DNA from: Candidatus Melainabacteria bacterium
GTDB lineage: Bacteria; Actinomycetota; Actinomycetes; Mycobacteriales; Pseudonocardiaceae
DNA: 6,505 nucleotides
Direction: 5' to 3'
Assembly: GCA_903970565.1 (NCBI GenBank)
Contig: CAJCJE010000945.1
Location: 1 to 6,505, forward strand
The notes beneath the pieces were generated by a model. That model was given only the letters and a program-made list of their open reading frames with translations, was not told the origin of the DNA and searched no databases. The translations under genes and the position numbers were made by a program. Shown here one piece after another: positions 4,897 to 6,505 of this stretch (position 1 is its first letter; each line of letters begins with the position of its first letter).

Positions 4897-6505
4897 GTGC
4901 CTTCTCCGACCCCAGACCAGGGTCCCACCACCGGCGAAGCAGTTTCCAACACCGACACCGGTAGCGCGAGCCGACTGTTCTCCGCCTTTCCGAAGCGGCA
5001 GGGGCTCTATGACCCCGACGCCGAACGGGACGCCTGCGGAGTCGCGATGGTCGCTGACATCCAGGGCCGTCGCTCGCACGGCATCGTCGCCGACGCGCTC
5101 ACCGCGCTGGCCAACCTCGAACACCGGGGCGCGGCCGGGGCGGAGCCGACCAGCGGTGACGGCGCCGGCATCCTGTTGCAGCTGCCGGACGGCCTCCTGC
5201 GCGAAACGGTGAACTTCGAACTCCCCGAACCGGACGCGCTCGGCGCGAACCGCTACGCGGCCGGCATCGCCTTCCTGCCCGCCGACGAGGCCCAGCGCGC
5301 CGTCGCGGTCGAGCTGATCGGGCGCATCGCCGAGGAGGAGAGCCTGCGCGTACTCGGCTGGCGGGAGGTGCCGACGGCCGTCGACGAGGCCGGCGTCGGA
5401 CCGACCGCCTGCTCGGTGATGCCGCACTTCGCCATGCTGTTCGTGACCGGGCTGCCCAACAACGTCGAGGACCCGGACAGCCTGCCGGCCGGGATCGACC
5501 TGGACCGGATGACCTTCGCGCTGCGCAAGCGCGCCGAGCGGGAGAGCGTCGTCGCCGGCTGCGGCACCTACTTCCCCTCGCTCTCGGCGCGAACCGTGGT
5601 GTACAAGGGAATGCTCACCACCGGCCAGCTGCCGGCGTTCTTCACCGACCTCACCGACACTCGGCTGGTCAGCGCCATCGCGTTGGTACACAGCCGGTTC
5701 TCCACCAACACCTTCCCGTCCTGGCCGCTGGCGCACCCCTACCGGTACGTCGCGCACAACGGCGAGATCAACACGATTCGCGGTAACCGCAACCGGATGC
5801 GCGCCCGTGAGGCGCTGCTGGAGTCGTCCCTGATCCCCGGCGACCTGACCCGGCTGTTCCCGATCTGCGACGCGGACGGCTCGGACTCCGCCTCCTTCGA
5901 CGAGGTGCTCGAACTACTGCACCTCGGTGGTCGCGGCCTGCCGCACGCGGTGATGATGATGATCCCGGAGGCGTGGGAGAACCATGCCACGATGGACCCG
6001 CGTCGCCGCGCCTTCTACCAGTTCCACTCCAGCCTGATGGAGCCGTGGGACGGTCCGGCCTGCGTGACCTTCACCGATGGCACCGTGCTCGGCGCGGTGC
6101 TCGACCGCAACGGGCTTCGGCCGGCCCGCTGGTGGCGCACCGCCGATGACCGCGTCGTGCTCGCCAGCGAGTCCGGCGTGCTGGACGTGCCACCGGAGCA
6201 GGTCGTCGCGAAGGGCCGGCTGCAACCGGGCCGGATGTTCCTGGTCGACACCGACCTGGGCCGGATCGTCACCGACGACGAGATCAAGGCCGCGCTGGCC
6301 GGCAATCTCCCCTACGACCAGTGGCTGCACGCCGGGCCGCTGCAACTCGACGACCTCGCCGAGCGCGAACACGTTGTGCAGACCCACGAATCGGTGCTGC
6401 GCCGCCAACTCACCTTCGGCTACACCGAGGAGGAGTTGCGCATCCTGCTGGCCCCGATGGCCGGCACCGGGCTGGAGCCGGTGGGCTCGATGGGTACCGA
6501 CACCC
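4897..6505 (+). CDS. gltB: Glutamate synthase large (alpha) subunit, N-terminal part (3' end outside window)
   Basis: Large subunit of the glutamine-dependent glutamate synthase, which makes two glutamates from glutamine and 2-oxoglutarate; the electrons come through the GltD subunit, normally encoded next. The frame stays open to the window edge, giving 536 of about 1500 codons. A 46-residue leader, polar and Thr/Ser/Pro-rich, precedes Cys47 in [11 protein letters not shown]. By family rule this leader is cut off so that the cysteine becomes the N-terminal nucleophile of the class II glutaminase domain. The domain continues with [37 protein letters not shown] (265-281), HNGEIN (287-292), SDSASFDE (329-336), MMMIPEAW and [12 protein letters not shown]. 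The last residues, [10 protein letters not shown], are at the entry to the central domain. All glutaminase landmarks are present. The strong ribosome binding site and the dyad cluster upstream suggest that this is the first gene of its own regulated gltBD transcript. Confidence 0.97.
   Translation, partial: MPSPTPDQGPTTGEAVSNTDTGSASRLFSAFPKRQGLYDPDAERDACGVAMVADIQGRRSHGIVADALTALANLEHRGAAGAEPTSGDGAGILLQLPDGLLRETVNFELPEPDALGANRYAAGIAFLPADEAQRAVAVELIGRIAEEESLRVLGWREVPTAVDEAGVGPTACSVMPHFAMLFVTGLPNNVEDPDSLPAGIDLDRMTFALRKRAERESVVAGCGTYFPSLSARTVVYKGMLTTGQLPAFFTDLTDTRLVSAIALVHSRFSTNTFPSWPLAHPYRYVAHNGEINTIRGNRNRMRAREALLESSLIPGDLTRLFPICDADGSDSASFDEVLELLHLGGRGLPHAVMMMIPEAWENHATMDPRRRAFYQFHSSLMEPWDGPACVTFTDGTVLGAVLDRNGLRPARWWRTADDRVVLASESGVLDVPPEQVVAKGRLQPGRMFLVDTDLGRIVTDDEIKAALAGNLPYDQWLHAGPLQLDDLAEREHVVQTHESVLRRQLTFGYTEEELRILLAPMAGTGLEPVGSMGTDT

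Noticed and set aside
4813..5757. Open frame of 314 codons on the minus strand opposite the gltB start
   Set aside because: Covers the unmistakable gltB N-terminus and its ribosome binding site; composition is that of an antisense shadow.

Overview
The window is high-GC DNA with strongly GC-biased third codon positions, many GTG starts and the gene order trpC-trpB-trpA-lgt-gltB. This is a typical actinobacterial arrangement. The protein sequences (notably the N-terminal part of GltB and the actinobacterial form of Lgt) fit a member of the Pseudonocardiales best, but that placement is an inference from memory, not a search result.

Bases 1-2403 are the distal part of a tryptophan operon: the 3' end of trpC (indole-3-glycerol-phosphate synthase), complete trpB and complete trpA. 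The three genes overlap at their stop/start junctions (GTGA between trpC and trpB, TGATG between trpB and trpA), so their translation is probably coupled. Together they carry out the last steps from 1-(2-carboxyphenylamino)-1-deoxyribulose phosphate to indole-glycerol phosphate, indole and tryptophan. After a gap of about 155 bases comes lgt, the membrane enzyme that adds diacylglycerol to prolipoproteins. From 4897 to the right edge runs the first 536 codons of gltB, the large subunit of glutamate synthase. It is read from a GTG with a very good ribosome binding site.

The unusual part is the stretch of about 1.29 kb between lgt and gltB (3610-4896). It holds no long recognisable gene. The minus strand shows (a) two very short reading frames joined by an ATGA overlap, the distal one with a convincing GC-rich codon pattern; (b) upstream of them, coding-like traces that switch frame and look like a decayed gene; and (c) next to gltB, a short decayed piece resembling the N-terminus of an IS5-type (DUF4096-like) transposase. 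Inside this stretch sits a 154-base imperfect inverted repeat with a 12-bp perfect inner stem. Just upstream of gltB there are three adjacent small dyads, the last of which contains an extended -10-like element. The region reads as a spot of gene decay or accessory insertion between conserved housekeeping genes, with a regulated gltB promoter at its right end. I see no CRISPR array, rRNA or tRNA, and no evidence of a complete novel system.
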